Source: Bog-473 sp963719485 (lineage in GTDB: Bacteria > Actinomycetota > Acidimicrobiia > Acidimicrobiales > RAAP-2). Taken from it: a stretch of 64,000 nt of DNA. The notes beneath the pieces are model-generated. The model was not told the origin of the DNA. It saw only the letters and a program-made list of their open reading frames with translations, and did no database searches. The DNA is taken from contig OY970387.1 in assembly GCA_963719485.1 (NCBI GenBank), positions 1,674,001 to 1,738,000 on the forward strand, written 5' to 3'. Below are positions 1 through 7,368 of the stretch, in pieces; positions within the stretch are counted from its first letter, which is position 1; the number at the start of each line of letters is the position of its first letter. The position numbers and the translations under genes are program-made.

Positions 1-286
1 GGATGCCGTTGGGTGACAGCACTGGGATGTCGAGCGAGGACTGGAGATAGACACCGTCGGAGGCTCCGATGCGAGCGAGGAATTGTCGGTACGCCGAGCA
101 GCAACGCAGGAACACGTGCTGCCCGTTGTCGAAGGACAGGCCGTCACGGCTGAAGGACCACGTGAGACCACCGAGACGGTACCGGCTCTCCAGCAATGTG
201 ACCTCGGCCCCGGCATCGGCCAGCGTCAACGCGGCGCTCATCCCGGCCAGACCACCGCCGATCACGACCACGCGGCGCGCGCTCAT
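1..286 (-). CDS. hpnE: hydroxysqualene dehydroxylase HpnE, N-terminal fragment
   Basis: The gene runs off the left edge, so only about 95 N-terminal residues are visible. They begin MSARRVVVIGGGLAG, a Rossmann GxGxxG FAD-binding motif, followed by an acidic strand end (LLES) and a second FAD contact region (RLGGLTWS, then NGQH), as in squalene-associated amine-oxidase-like desaturases. In this family HpnE reduces hydroxysqualene to squalene using FAD. The ATG (286-284) overlaps the hpnD stop codon in an ATGA arrangement, so it is the third gene of a coupled hpnC-hpnD-hpnE operon. Without the C-terminus a carotenoid desaturase cannot be ruled out from this fragment alone, but the operon makes HpnE the best call. 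Confidence 0.85.
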   Translation of the reverse strand, partial: MSARRVVVIGGGLAGMSAALTLADAGAEVTLLESRYRLGGLTWSFSRDGLSFDNGQHVFLRCCSAYRQFLARIGASDGVYLQSSLDIPVLSPNGI

Positions 287-1119
287 GCACCGATCCCGAC
301 CAGGCACTTGCCGGCAATCCAGACCTTCTCTGCCGTCGGGAGCGAGAGCCGACCAACGGTCACTGCCATGGGATCACGCTCGATGCGCCGAAACAGGCGG
401 TGGTAGATACCGGCCATGACCCCCACGCAGGCGCGGCTGCGGCGGTCGAGGCGGGGTAGCAGCTGCAGGCCGCGCTGGAACCACTCGGGCACGCGGGCGC
501 ACTCGAGCGTGACCAGGTCGGCCAGCACCTCCGGGCACCCCGAGAGGTCCGGCGGGCAGCCCACCGCAGCCGCGTCCGATGCGGGGAGGTAGACCCTGCC
601 GTTGCCGCGATCTTCGAGGACGTCACGCAGGATGTTGGTGAGCTGCAGCGCCACGCCGAGGTCGTCAGCCAATGCAATGGACTTGGCGTCCGTCGTTCCG
701 AAGACCGCCAAGGAGAGTCGACCAATGGAACCGGCGACCAGGCGGCAGTAGACCACGAGGTCGTCGAAGGTCGTGTAGGAGGTCCCGAGGACGTCCATCT
801 CGCATCCGTCGATCAGCTCGTCGAAAGCCCCCAAAGGCAGCCCGTACTCGCGGGTGGCTGCGGCCACTGCGACGAGCACAGGGTCCTCTGTACTCGATTG
901 GATCGAGTGGAGGTCGGACCGAACCCGGTCCAGCTCCAGGAGCTTCTGCGTTCCCGGTGCGGTGCCGTCCCCGATGTCGTCGATGCGGCGGGCGAGCGCA
1001 TAGACGGCCGACAGCGCGCGGCGCTCCGCAGGCCGGAGGACCCGGATGCCGTATCCGAAGTTCTTGGCTTCCCGGTGCGTGATCTCTTCACAGACCCGGT
1101 ATGCGGCGTCCGTGTTCAC
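283..1119 (-). CDS. hpnD: presqualene diphosphate synthase HpnD
   Basis: A 278-residue trans-isoprenyl diphosphate synthase of the squalene/phytoene synthase fold. It condenses two farnesyl diphosphates to presqualene diphosphate. Both aspartate-rich Mg-diphosphate motifs are present: DDIGD at residues 47-51 and DVLED at 166-170, the latter followed by GRVYLP. I chose GTG at 1119, which overlaps the hpnC TGA (GTGA). The open frame extends further upstream, but that part lies inside hpnC and has no family similarity. The length fits HpnD, and the pairing with HpnC distinguishes it from a lone phytoene synthase. It probably acts at the membrane face, feeding HpnE. Confidence 0.9.
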   Translation of the reverse strand: MNTDAAYRVCEEITHREAKNFGYGIRVLRPAERRALSAVYALARRIDDIGDGTAPGTQKLLELDRVRSDLHSIQSSTEDPVLVAVAAATREYGLPLGAFDELIDGCEMDVLGTSYTTFDDLVVYCRLVAGSIGRLSLAVFGTTDAKSIALADDLGVALQLTNILRDVLEDRGNGRVYLPASDAAAVGCPPDLSGCPEVLADLVTLECARVPEWFQRGLQLLPRLDRRSRACVGVMAGIYHRLFRRIERDPMAVTVGRLSLPTAEKVWIAGKCLVGIGA

Positions 1120-1979
1120 TCTGGGCTGCCAGTCGACGCGGCCCAGAGTGAGGCCGTGAGGCGCGCACCGAGGCGGAGTGGCCGTGGGCGGGGCCGCCGC
1201 CCGAGCACGTCGTAGCCCATTCGCTCGATCGCGTCGAGCGCAGCCATTCCTCCCGCGGCGTAGCCGCAGACCGCGAAGCGGAACCGGAGTGGGAGCGTCC
1301 GGCTCAGCGGCTCGACGGAGCCGAGCAGCCGACGGGCTCGACCTGCTTCGAGCCGAAGGACCATCCGCAGTTCCGGTCCGGCGTGTGGAGCGTCCAGTTC
1401 GGCTGGTCCGCATCCAAAGACGCGAAGATCCGCCTGAGGTAGGTAGACCCGACCCTTGTCCAGGTCCTCCTTCACGTCCTGGATGTGTTCGACGATCTGC
1501 AACCCGATACAGACGTCATCAGATAGCTTGATTCGCTCTGAGCTGGTCTCCCCGAGAACGCCGAGGACCAGTTGCCCGACCGGTGCCGCCGAGAGCCAGG
1601 CATACGACACCAGGTCATCGAAGGTCTCGTACTGCTGGACCACCTGGTCTTGCCGGTTTGCCTCGATCAGGCGGTGGAACGGGACGAGGGGGAGGTTGCA
1701 CTCGACGATCGTCGGGGTCAGCTGCCGGAGCAACGGATGGGTCGCCGTACCACGCGCCGCCAGCTCCACCTCGTTGTCGAGCCAGTCGAGCAGGGCCAGG
1801 CGATCGTGCGCGACCTCGTCGCCAATCTCGTCCGTCAGCCGGGCGAAACCGTAAATGGCGAGAAGGTGTCTGCGGGTGGCCCGCGGCAGCAGCCTCGATG
1901 CCACCGCAAAGTTCTCCGACGCGGCTTGCTGGAGTACCTCGTCCGCGCCGGGGATCGCGACGGGCACCAGGGTCGTCAT
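1116..1979 (-). CDS. hpnC: hydroxysqualene synthase HpnC
   Basis: This 287-residue squalene/phytoene synthase-fold protein is the first gene of the hpnCDE operon. By family knowledge it converts presqualene diphosphate to hydroxysqualene. Motifs seen are LTDEIGD near residues 48-54 and DVKED followed by GRVYLPQ in the C-terminal half, plus the conserved ENF..ASRLLP and AIYGFAR segments near the N-terminus. The frame is open to an ATG pair at 2051/2048, but those lie on top of the predicted -10. ATG 1979, giving MTTLVPVAIP before the conserved core, is therefore preferred. Squalene made here could feed hopanoids or other triterpenes; no cyclase gene is in the window. Confidence 0.88.
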   Translation of the reverse strand: MTTLVPVAIPGADEVLQQAASENFAVASRLLPRATRRHLLAIYGFARLTDEIGDEVAHDRLALLDWLDNEVELAARGTATHPLLRQLTPTIVECNLPLVPFHRLIEANRQDQVVQQYETFDDLVSYAWLSAAPVGQLVLGVLGETSSERIKLSDDVCIGLQIVEHIQDVKEDLDKGRVYLPQADLRVFGCGPAELDAPHAGPELRMVLRLEAGRARRLLGSVEPLSRTLPLRFRFAVCGYAAGGMAALDAIERMGYDVLGRRPRPRPLRLGARLTASLWAASTGSPE

Positions 1980-2024
1980 GACGCGCGGCGTGAGGACCCG
2001 GAGAAGCGCTTGGAGACGAGCGTA

Positions 2025-2079
2025 TATATCGAATGAGCAAGTATTCATCATTGATATACAAGCGATGAAACCGTGTCAA
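2025..2079 (-). promoter_or_regulatory. hpnCDE promoter with a dyad, candidate operator
   Basis: On the minus strand a consensus -35 TTGACA (2079-2074) is followed after 17 nt by TATCAA (2056-2051), or after 15 nt by TATATC. Overlapping the -10 is a dyad. Its left arm, TATATC-g-AATGA (2025-2036), is the reverse complement of the right arm TCATTGATATA (2048-2058) apart from one inserted base. The AT-rich composition contrasts with the surroundings. Its position makes it a likely binding site for the regulator encoded just upstream; that link is inference. Confidence 0.6.
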
Positions 2080-2170
2080 GGAGATCTTTGGAAGCGGTTG
2101 CATCCGCGGGTGGGTTCCGCTGGAACGGCTTTGCATTGCCGCTTCGTGCCAGCATTCAGATGAACGCTGG

Positions 2171-3058
2171 TTAGGGACGATCGAAACCGAGCGCCTCCTG
2201 GACGAGCTCCATCAACGCCGTGCGGACGACAAGGACAGCCGCGTGTGCATTTGAACGTACGCTCGATCGGATGTGCGGTTCCAGACGCGTCGCCACCGTT
2301 CTAATGACAGAGTTCATGACATCGGTGAGCTCTCGGGCTCCGCGCGCCTCGCGCAGGGCGGACTCAAGGAGCAACGGCATGAACGGGGCCAGGAGGGTGC
2401 GAACCGTTTTCGTGGCTCGTGCTCTGCTGATCCCATAGGGCAGCGCGTCCAGATCATCGCTGATGAGATCGGCCACTGAGCCCACGGCGGCGACAAAAAT
2501 TGCATCTTTTGACTGGAAATGTCGATAAAACGAGCCCGTCGCCATCTCAGCTTCGGCACAGATATCGGCGATGTTCACACCGGCGTAGCCATGCCGGGCA
2601 AACGCGTCACGGGCCGCAGCCAAGAGGCGAGCCGGCGGCTCGGATTGTGCGGCGGCATCGAGATAGCCGTCAAGCACCTGCTGCCACATCTGAGGCCGGA
2701 AGGCTTCTTCGTCGCCTGTGGGGAGGAGGTCGGGCAGCACCTCCACAATTGAGGCCAGTGACATGTTCCGCTCGCGGCGCAAGAGACGGATCATGGCCAG
2801 CGCCTCGACATGGCGCTCGTCGTAAAGGAACCGATTGGCGGCAACGACGGTCGGCTCGGGAAGGAGCCCGAGCCGGCGATAGGAATGGATGGTCGGCACC
2901 GAAACGCCGGCACGCTCAGCCAGTTCCGAGACCGTCAGAGAGCTTTTCAGGGCGCGCGATCGCTTTGAACCGCTCGCTATATTGGCCTGCGGTGCCTTCT
3001 GTTTTGCTTGTGACTGATTCGAGCGCCTGTCTACCACCGGGACTCCTCGACCGTGCAA
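2171..3058 (-). CDS. MerR-TetR fusion transcriptional regulator
   Basis: This 295-residue protein combines two DNA-binding domains that are normally found separately. Residues of about 42-110 form a MerR winged HTH (LTVSELAERAGVSVPTIHSYRRLG, then NRFLYDE and LRRERNMSLASI). Residues of about 140-190 form a TetR HTH (ARDAFARHGYAGVNIADIC, then ATGSFYRHFQSKDAIF), followed by a helical ligand-binding-like region. The first 40 residues are basic and low-complexity. The longest frame starts at TTG 3058, with a GTG at 3037; both lie inside the divergent degV-like gene, so the start is uncertain. It lies about 190 nt upstream of hpnC on the same strand and probably regulates hpnCDE. A short stem of about 9 bp (2149-2170) follows its TAA. 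Confidence 0.8.
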   Translation of the reverse strand: MHGRGVPVVDRRSNQSQAKQKAPQANIASGSKRSRALKSSLTVSELAERAGVSVPTIHSYRRLGLLPEPTVVAANRFLYDERHVEALAMIRLLRRERNMSLASIVEVLPDLLPTGDEEAFRPQMWQQVLDGYLDAAAQSEPPARLLAAARDAFARHGYAGVNIADICAEAEMATGSFYRHFQSKDAIFVAAVGSVADLISDDLDALPYGISRARATKTVRTLLAPFMPLLLESALREARGARELTDVMNSVIRTVATRLEPHIRSSVRSNAHAAVLVVRTALMELVQEALGFDRP

Positions 3059-3804
3059 GCCTTCAGGTACTTCCGATTGAGATATTCATCGGCAACGAAG
3101 TGCTCTCCGATGGTCCGGAAGCCGCACCTCGGGTCTACCGAGCACTCGTCGAGGATGAGCCGACCAAGTCCGCCCCGCCGTCGATGGTTGACTACCTCGA
3201 TTCCATTGAGTGTAGTGATTTCGATGCTGCCGTCGTATTGACACCCGCCGTTGAAGTCACCGTGATGTACCGCAACGCGCGCCTGGCCTCAGCAATGGCG
3301 CGTCGTCAGGTCGAGGTCGTCGACACTCGAACTGCCGCAGCAGGGCAAGGCCTCATCGTCTCCGCCGCGGCAGAGGCACAGGCGAGCGGTGCGTCGGCTG
3401 CCGACATTGCTGAAGTGGCCCGAGACGCGGCCCGGCGGACCAAGATGGTCGCGATGCTGCCGGATCTCACGTCGATAGAGCGGAGTGGTCACGTGCCCGC
3501 CACCGCGTTCGAGCGGTACGCCGGCGAGGCGTCGCAACTCCTTTTTCGCGTCGATCAAGGATTCATCTCTCCCTTGGGCCGCCCGAACCCCCAATGGGAG
3601 AGTCCGTCGGTGCTGCAGGCAGCGTGGCTCGCCTCCGGAGGTTCGAATGCGGAGCGAACATTGTTTTTTCACGCGGACGCTGCTGCCGAGGTTTCAGCCT
3701 TCCGCTCGTTCATCGGCGGGGAGGAGCCCATCGTGGAGTTCAGCCCGGCGATGACCGTCCATACCGGGATTGGCTGTGTGGGGGTCGCCTGGACCAGCAG
3801 ATGA
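2992..3804 (+). CDS. DegV family fatty-acid-binding protein
   Basis: A 270-residue protein of the DegV fold. The N-terminus VPSVLLVTDSSACLP is the characteristic DegV opening, and further segments include AVVLTPAVEVTVMYRNA, VEVVDTRTAAAGQGL and MLPDLTSIERSGHV. Family members bind a fatty acid, and in firmicutes FakB subunits hand it to the kinase FakA; no fakA-like DAK gene is present here. GTG 2992 is chosen because the conserved core starts there. A TATATT hexamer at 2978-2983 lies 8 nt upstream, which fits leaderless expression. The first 67 nt overlap the start of the divergent regulator. The open frame upstream of 2992 is the antisense shadow of that regulator. Confidence 0.82.
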   Translation: MPSVLLVTDSSACLPPGLLDRASLQVLPIEIFIGNEVLSDGPEAAPRVYRALVEDEPTKSAPPSMVDYLDSIECSDFDAAVVLTPAVEVTVMYRNARLASAMARRQVEVVDTRTAAAGQGLIVSAAAEAQASGASAADIAEVARDAARRTKMVAMLPDLTSIERSGHVPATAFERYAGEASQLLFRVDQGFISPLGRPNPQWESPSVLQAAWLASGGSNAERTLFFHADAAAEVSAFRSFIGGEEPIVEFSPAMTVHTGIGCVGVAWTSR

Positions 3805-4042
3805 GGCCCTTGTACCAAGAGGGCTCTCTGCCGTTGGGTGCGCTGTCCCTCTCACGGGCATGATCGTGGAGGCCACATACCGGGCCGCGTAGAGCGGCGC
3901 AGTGAGCGGGGTGCCGAGGACGGACCCCGGAAACCGGGCTTCGAATTCTACGATCGAGAGATGCGACGACCAGCTTTTGGTCGGTCCGGCCGCCGGGTCG
4001 CGGTACGAACCAGCCCTCGTCGCTCCACGGTGCCGGCCGAGT

Positions 4043-4849
4043 TCAGCCCTCGAGTCGAAGCGCGATAGCTGCGTCCGGCTCGAGCACGCGGAAGTTGATG
4101 CTCTCCTCGATGTAGAGCCGCACGACATCGGCGTCGTGGTCGAGATAGCCGATGGACAGGTCCTGCCCGCAATCGATGTGGAAGTCCCCACCGCGCAGGC
4201 TCAGGACGACGCCGCCCTCGACACCGGGCGCCCACACCAGGGGGCCGCCGAGGATTTCGCGGAGGTGGTCGAAGAGCAGGTGCCCCCCGTACTCGGCGCT
4301 CTCGACGATCTTGGTGTACATGTCCGGGCAGATGGCCAACCCGTACGGACCGTCGACGCCGGCCTGGCGCAGCGCATTGACGCCGCGGGCCACGCCGTCG
4401 GGCGCGTGGGCCATGTCACCATCCAGCTCGATGGGCTCGTGGGACGTGCTCTCGGTGATGCCGCGCAACCCGGCGGCCTCATGGCCGTGGAACACGGTCA
4501 CGTTCTCGCCGAGCGCGATCTGGCGCACGGCCTCGTCCAGTTCGGCCAGGTCGGGGTTGTTCGCACCACGCTCGGCGTCGTCGAGCTCGACGCGCGAGAC
4601 CTTGAACTCGGTCCGGAGCTCCACGAGCGGGAGGACGATGCGCTGCGCGGCCGCGACACCCTCCGACGGGCCCGAGATCGGGGCGATGCGGCCGAGATTC
4701 GTCGCCGAGTGGGACCATCCGTGGGGTCCGCCGAAGTCCACCAGTTTGCGGGCGGCGAGATACGTGGGGAGGCGCGACTTGGCCTCCTCGTCGATCAGGT
4801 CCCAGCCCTCGGCCGAGATCGGTGCCAGTTCGCGGAGGAAATGGTTCAT
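4043..4849 (-). CDS. enc: family 1 encapsulin shell protein
   Basis: This 268-residue protein matches type 1 encapsulins (linocin/CFP29-like, HK97 capsid fold) across its length. It opens MNHFLRELAPISAEGWDLID and contains the GPHGWSHSATNLGR region, LALxD-type central segments (YGLAICPDMYTKIVES) and the C-terminal LSIGYLDHDADVVRLYIEES, ending at the usual length. It would self-assemble into an icosahedral protein shell in the cytoplasm. Its ATG (4849-4847) overlaps the stop of the cargo gene as ATGA, so shell and cargo are translated together. The region from 3805 to 4042 downstream holds only short GC-rich hairpins and no convincing gene. Confidence 0.95.
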   Translation of the reverse strand: MNHFLRELAPISAEGWDLIDEEAKSRLPTYLAARKLVDFGGPHGWSHSATNLGRIAPISGPSEGVAAAQRIVLPLVELRTEFKVSRVELDDAERGANNPDLAELDEAVRQIALGENVTVFHGHEAAGLRGITESTSHEPIELDGDMAHAPDGVARGVNALRQAGVDGPYGLAICPDMYTKIVESAEYGGHLLFDHLREILGGPLVWAPGVEGGVVLSLRGGDFHIDCGQDLSIGYLDHDADVVRLYIEESINFRVLEPDAAIALRLEG

Positions 4850-5223
4850 CGCACGGCTCCTTTCAGGCTGCCGATGCCGAGCGAGCCGGGCCCGTCGGAG
4901 GCCGCGCCGTCGGCCTCGCCGTCGGGCGCCTCGTCACCGACTTCGGTGATCGGGCTGGAGGTGAACAGAAACTTTCGGAGGTTGGCGTCGAGAGCCACGT
5001 CACGCCGACGGAGCCATTCGAGGGCCATCGCCGCATGCTCCTTCTCGTCATCCCGGTTGTAGGCGAGTATCGCCGCCAAGCTGTCATCCGACGTTGCCCG
5101 GACGCGCTGGTCGTACCAGTCGATCGCCTGGAGCTCCTCGCACAACGACGTCATCGCTCGGTGGTGATCGACGGTCGCCTCATCGAGCAGCTCGAGCGGC
5201 TCATGGAATCCCTCGCTGGCCAA
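4846..5223 (-). CDS. encapsulated ferritin-like protein (EncFtn)
   Basis: The 125-residue cargo protein of the encapsulin. It opens LASEGFHEPLELLDEAT and carries the ferroxidase residues expected for EncFtn: Glu30 in CEELQAIDWY, with Glu60 and His63 in DDEKEHAAM. The C-terminus GSLGIGSLK is the typical cargo-loading peptide that docks in the shell interior. EncFtn oxidises Fe(II) and passes it to the encapsulin lumen for mineral storage. I chose TTG 5223 because the conserved protein starts there and a GAGGAGAGG ribosome-binding site precedes it; the frame upstream to 5397 shows no family similarity. A possible -35 TTGACC lies at 5265-5260 on the same strand. Confidence 0.93.
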   Translation of the reverse strand: MASEGFHEPLELLDEATVDHHRAMTSLCEELQAIDWYDQRVRATSDDSLAAILAYNRDDEKEHAAMALEWLRRRDVALDANLRKFLFTSSPITEVGDEAPDGEADGAASDGPGSLGIGSLKGAVR

Positions 5224-5393
5224 GGTCCTCTCCTCGCAGTCTCTTCCCACAAACCGGACGGTCAACCGGGAACGGTGACCACAGTGAAGCATCTGCCGGG
5301 GCTGCCAGTCCACGAGATGGTCCCCGGCGGCGTGGCGCGTCCGCTGACCGGGGGCCGTCGCCTCCGCCCCGCCCCTACGGGCGCTGCTGTCGG

Positions 5394-6698
5394 TCACCCC
5401 GGGGCGCTCGGCGGGGTGGGCATCCAGCGACCCCCACGCAGCGAGCGGGTCGTGATCGGTCGGGCGTCGGTGTGCTCGGGTCGCTCCGGGTGCAGCCCCT
5501 GTGCCAGCGCGCCGTAGCGGCCGGCCCAGGGCGAGGCGGTGATGCCGTGCAGCAGGACGCTGAGCGCGACGGTCAGGGTGACCGCGCCCAGCACCACCTT
5601 CGACTGCGCCGGAGCCAGGGAGTCCACGGCGATGAGGCCGAACACCACTGAGGCGAGGCCACGGGGGCCGAACCAGCCGACGAAGACCACGGTGGCTCGG
5701 TCAAGGCCGCTGCCGGTGAGCGAGAGGGCGACGGGCACCATGCGCAGGACGGTCAGCGCCAGAACCGCGAACACCACGTCTCGCCACCCCACATCCGCCA
5801 GACCCGGTCCGAGCATGGCCGCGCCGAATATGAACCACACGAGGAGGGAGAGCAGCGTGCCGCTCTCTTCGCTGAAGCGCAGGTCGACCTCGCCCTGGCG
5901 GCTGTCGACGGTGCCGAAGGCCATCCCGGCCACGAAGGCGGCGATGAAGCCGTTCGTTCCGGCGGTCACAGAGGCGGCGTAGGCGAAGAGCGCCAGGGCC
6001 AGGACGGCGATGGGTCGAAAGCCCGCAGCACTCCACCCGTGGCGTCCGGCCAGGGCCAGGAGGATCGCGCCGAGAACACCGACCGCGATGCCGAGCCCCG
6101 CCCCTCCCAGGAGTTCGAGCGCAGCCGATCCCGGGTGGACCCCACGCACCGCCTCGGCACTCACCGCGCCCGCGATGAAGAGATTCACGAACGGCGTGGC
6201 GATGCCGTCGTTGAGGCCGCTCTCCACGTTGAGAAGGCGGCGGACCCCCGAGGGCACCCGCTTGTCTCCCATGATCGAAGCCCCGAGCGCGGCGTCGGTC
6301 GGGGCGACGATGGCACCGATGGCGGCAGCCACCCAGAGTCCACTGGTGCCGAACAGCAGCGCGGCCGCCCCGGCCCCCGCCCCGATGGTGAGCGGCAGGC
6401 CGATGCCGAGGAGGCGGGCGGGCAGCGCGGCGTCAGCCCGCAGAGCGTGGACGCTGACACGGGAGGCGTCGACGAACAGCACGAGGGCGAGGGTCACCTC
6501 CGCCAGCGAGCGGATGGTGGACGAGTGCGGGTTGACGTGGACGAGCGTGGTGGGCCCGTGGGTCACTGCCAGTCCGAGGAGCACGAAAGCGATCGGGGCA
6601 GAGACGTCCCAGCGCTCCAGGCGGGCCGAGACGAGGCCCCAGACGAGAACGCAGGCGGAGACCACGGCCAACGTGGCGATGTCGAGCTCGGAGTTCAT
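5394..6698 (-). CDS. cation:proton antiporter (CPA1 / NhaP-like)
   Basis: A 434-residue multi-pass membrane protein with about 12 hydrophobic segments. The region IGAIVAPTDAALGASIM followed by LLNVESGLNDGIATPF is the hallmark of CPA1 Na+/H+ exchangers: the APTD and ESGLND motifs carry the ion-binding Asp and Asn/Asp residues. GWFGPRGLASVVFGL is the conserved late helix with its Arg. It probably exchanges monovalent cations for protons in pH or salt homeostasis. ATG 6698 is chosen because hydrophobic similarity starts just after it; the upstream extension is low-complexity. It stands alone on its strand, divergent from the SHOCT gene at 6926. Confidence 0.88.
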   Translation of the reverse strand: MNSELDIATLAVVSACVLVWGLVSARLERWDVSAPIAFVLLGLAVTHGPTTLVHVNPHSSTIRSLAEVTLALVLFVDASRVSVHALRADAALPARLLGIGLPLTIGAGAGAAALLFGTSGLWVAAAIGAIVAPTDAALGASIMGDKRVPSGVRRLLNVESGLNDGIATPFVNLFIAGAVSAEAVRGVHPGSAALELLGGAGLGIAVGVLGAILLALAGRHGWSAAGFRPIAVLALALFAYAASVTAGTNGFIAAFVAGMAFGTVDSRQGEVDLRFSEESGTLLSLLVWFIFGAAMLGPGLADVGWRDVVFAVLALTVLRMVPVALSLTGSGLDRATVVFVGWFGPRGLASVVFGLIAVDSLAPAQSKVVLGAVTLTVALSVLLHGITASPWAGRYGALAQGLHPERPEHTDARPITTRSLRGGRWMPTPPSAPG

Positions 6699-6925
6699 GC
6701 GCGGGTGCCATTGTCCTTGGCGGACGCCCTTCGTGACCAGTGTCGAAGGCCACGACCTGTCAGCGACCCGCCCGTGCGATCCTCCGGCGCCGGCCCGGCG
6801 GGGACGGCGAGGTCGACTGCCGAGCACTGCGGGCCGGTCGAAGCCATCCCAGCACGCGTCCAGGTGCAGGAGCTAAACATTGAAGGTCGGGAACTCGCCG
6901 ACCACGACAACAAGGAGTTCGTTCG

Positions 6926-7333
6926 ATGCTTGCTGCCAGCTACCAATATCCGATCCTCGACTTCTTCCTGACGATGCTGTACTTCTTCCTCTTCATCATC
7001 TGGATCTGGCTGCTGATCATGGTGTTCGTGGACATCTTCCGCAGCCACGACATGGGCGGCTGGGCCAAGGCTCTGTGGGCGATCTTCATCATCGTCCTGC
7101 CGTTCCTCGGCGTCTTCGTGTACCTGATCGCCCGTGGCGGCAAGATGCACGAGCGGGCGGCGCAGCAGGCGGCTGAGCAGCAGAAGGCCTTCGACCAGTA
7201 CGTCAAGCAGGCGGCCGGTACGGACGGCGGCAGCACCGCCGACCAGCTGTCCAAGCTGGCTGACCTCAAGTCGCAGGGCGTGCTCACCGACGCCGAGTTC
7301 GACGCCCAGAAGGCCAAGATCCTGGCCAGCTAG
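6926..7333 (+). CDS. PLDc_N and SHOCT domain membrane protein, paralogue 1
   Basis: A 135-residue protein. Residues 10-70 form two hydrophobic helices with the PLDc_N-type pattern (FVDIFRSHDMGGWAKALW, then LPFLGVFVYLIARGG). A Gln/Ala-rich linker follows, and the C-terminal 30 residues are a SHOCT domain (LSKLADLKSQGVLTDAEFDAQKAKIL). SHOCT is a short C-terminal oligomerisation module of unknown function. A clear AAGGAG sits upstream of ATG 6926. A near-identical copy lies at 16261-16668, so this is a recent duplication. The next gene begins 35 nt downstream and may share the transcript. The function is unknown; an envelope stress role is a guess from neighbours. Confidence 0.85.
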   Translation: MLAASYQYPILDFFLTMLYFFLFIIWIWLLIMVFVDIFRSHDMGGWAKALWAIFIIVLPFLGVFVYLIARGGKMHERAAQQAAEQQKAFDQYVKQAAGTDGGSTADQLSKLADLKSQGVLTDAEFDAQKAKILAS

Positions 7334-7368
7334 AAGGCCGTTCGTCCGTCACCGAGAGCAGCTCGCCG

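Noticed and set aside
1980..2051. N-terminal extension of hpnC to ATG 2051
   Set aside because: Those start codons sit on the predicted -10 of the promoter, and the extra 24 residues precede the conserved core of the family.
2500..2991. Upstream extension of the DegV frame
   Set aside because: It is the antisense of the regulator, Arg/Pro-rich, and the DegV fold begins at 2992.
3694..4191. Minus-strand frame after encapsulin
   Set aside because: It overlaps both the DegV and encapsulin genes in other frames and has shadow-like composition.
5224..5397. N-terminal extension of EncFtn
   Set aside because: No EncFtn similarity; the TTG at 5223 has a proper ribosome-binding site.
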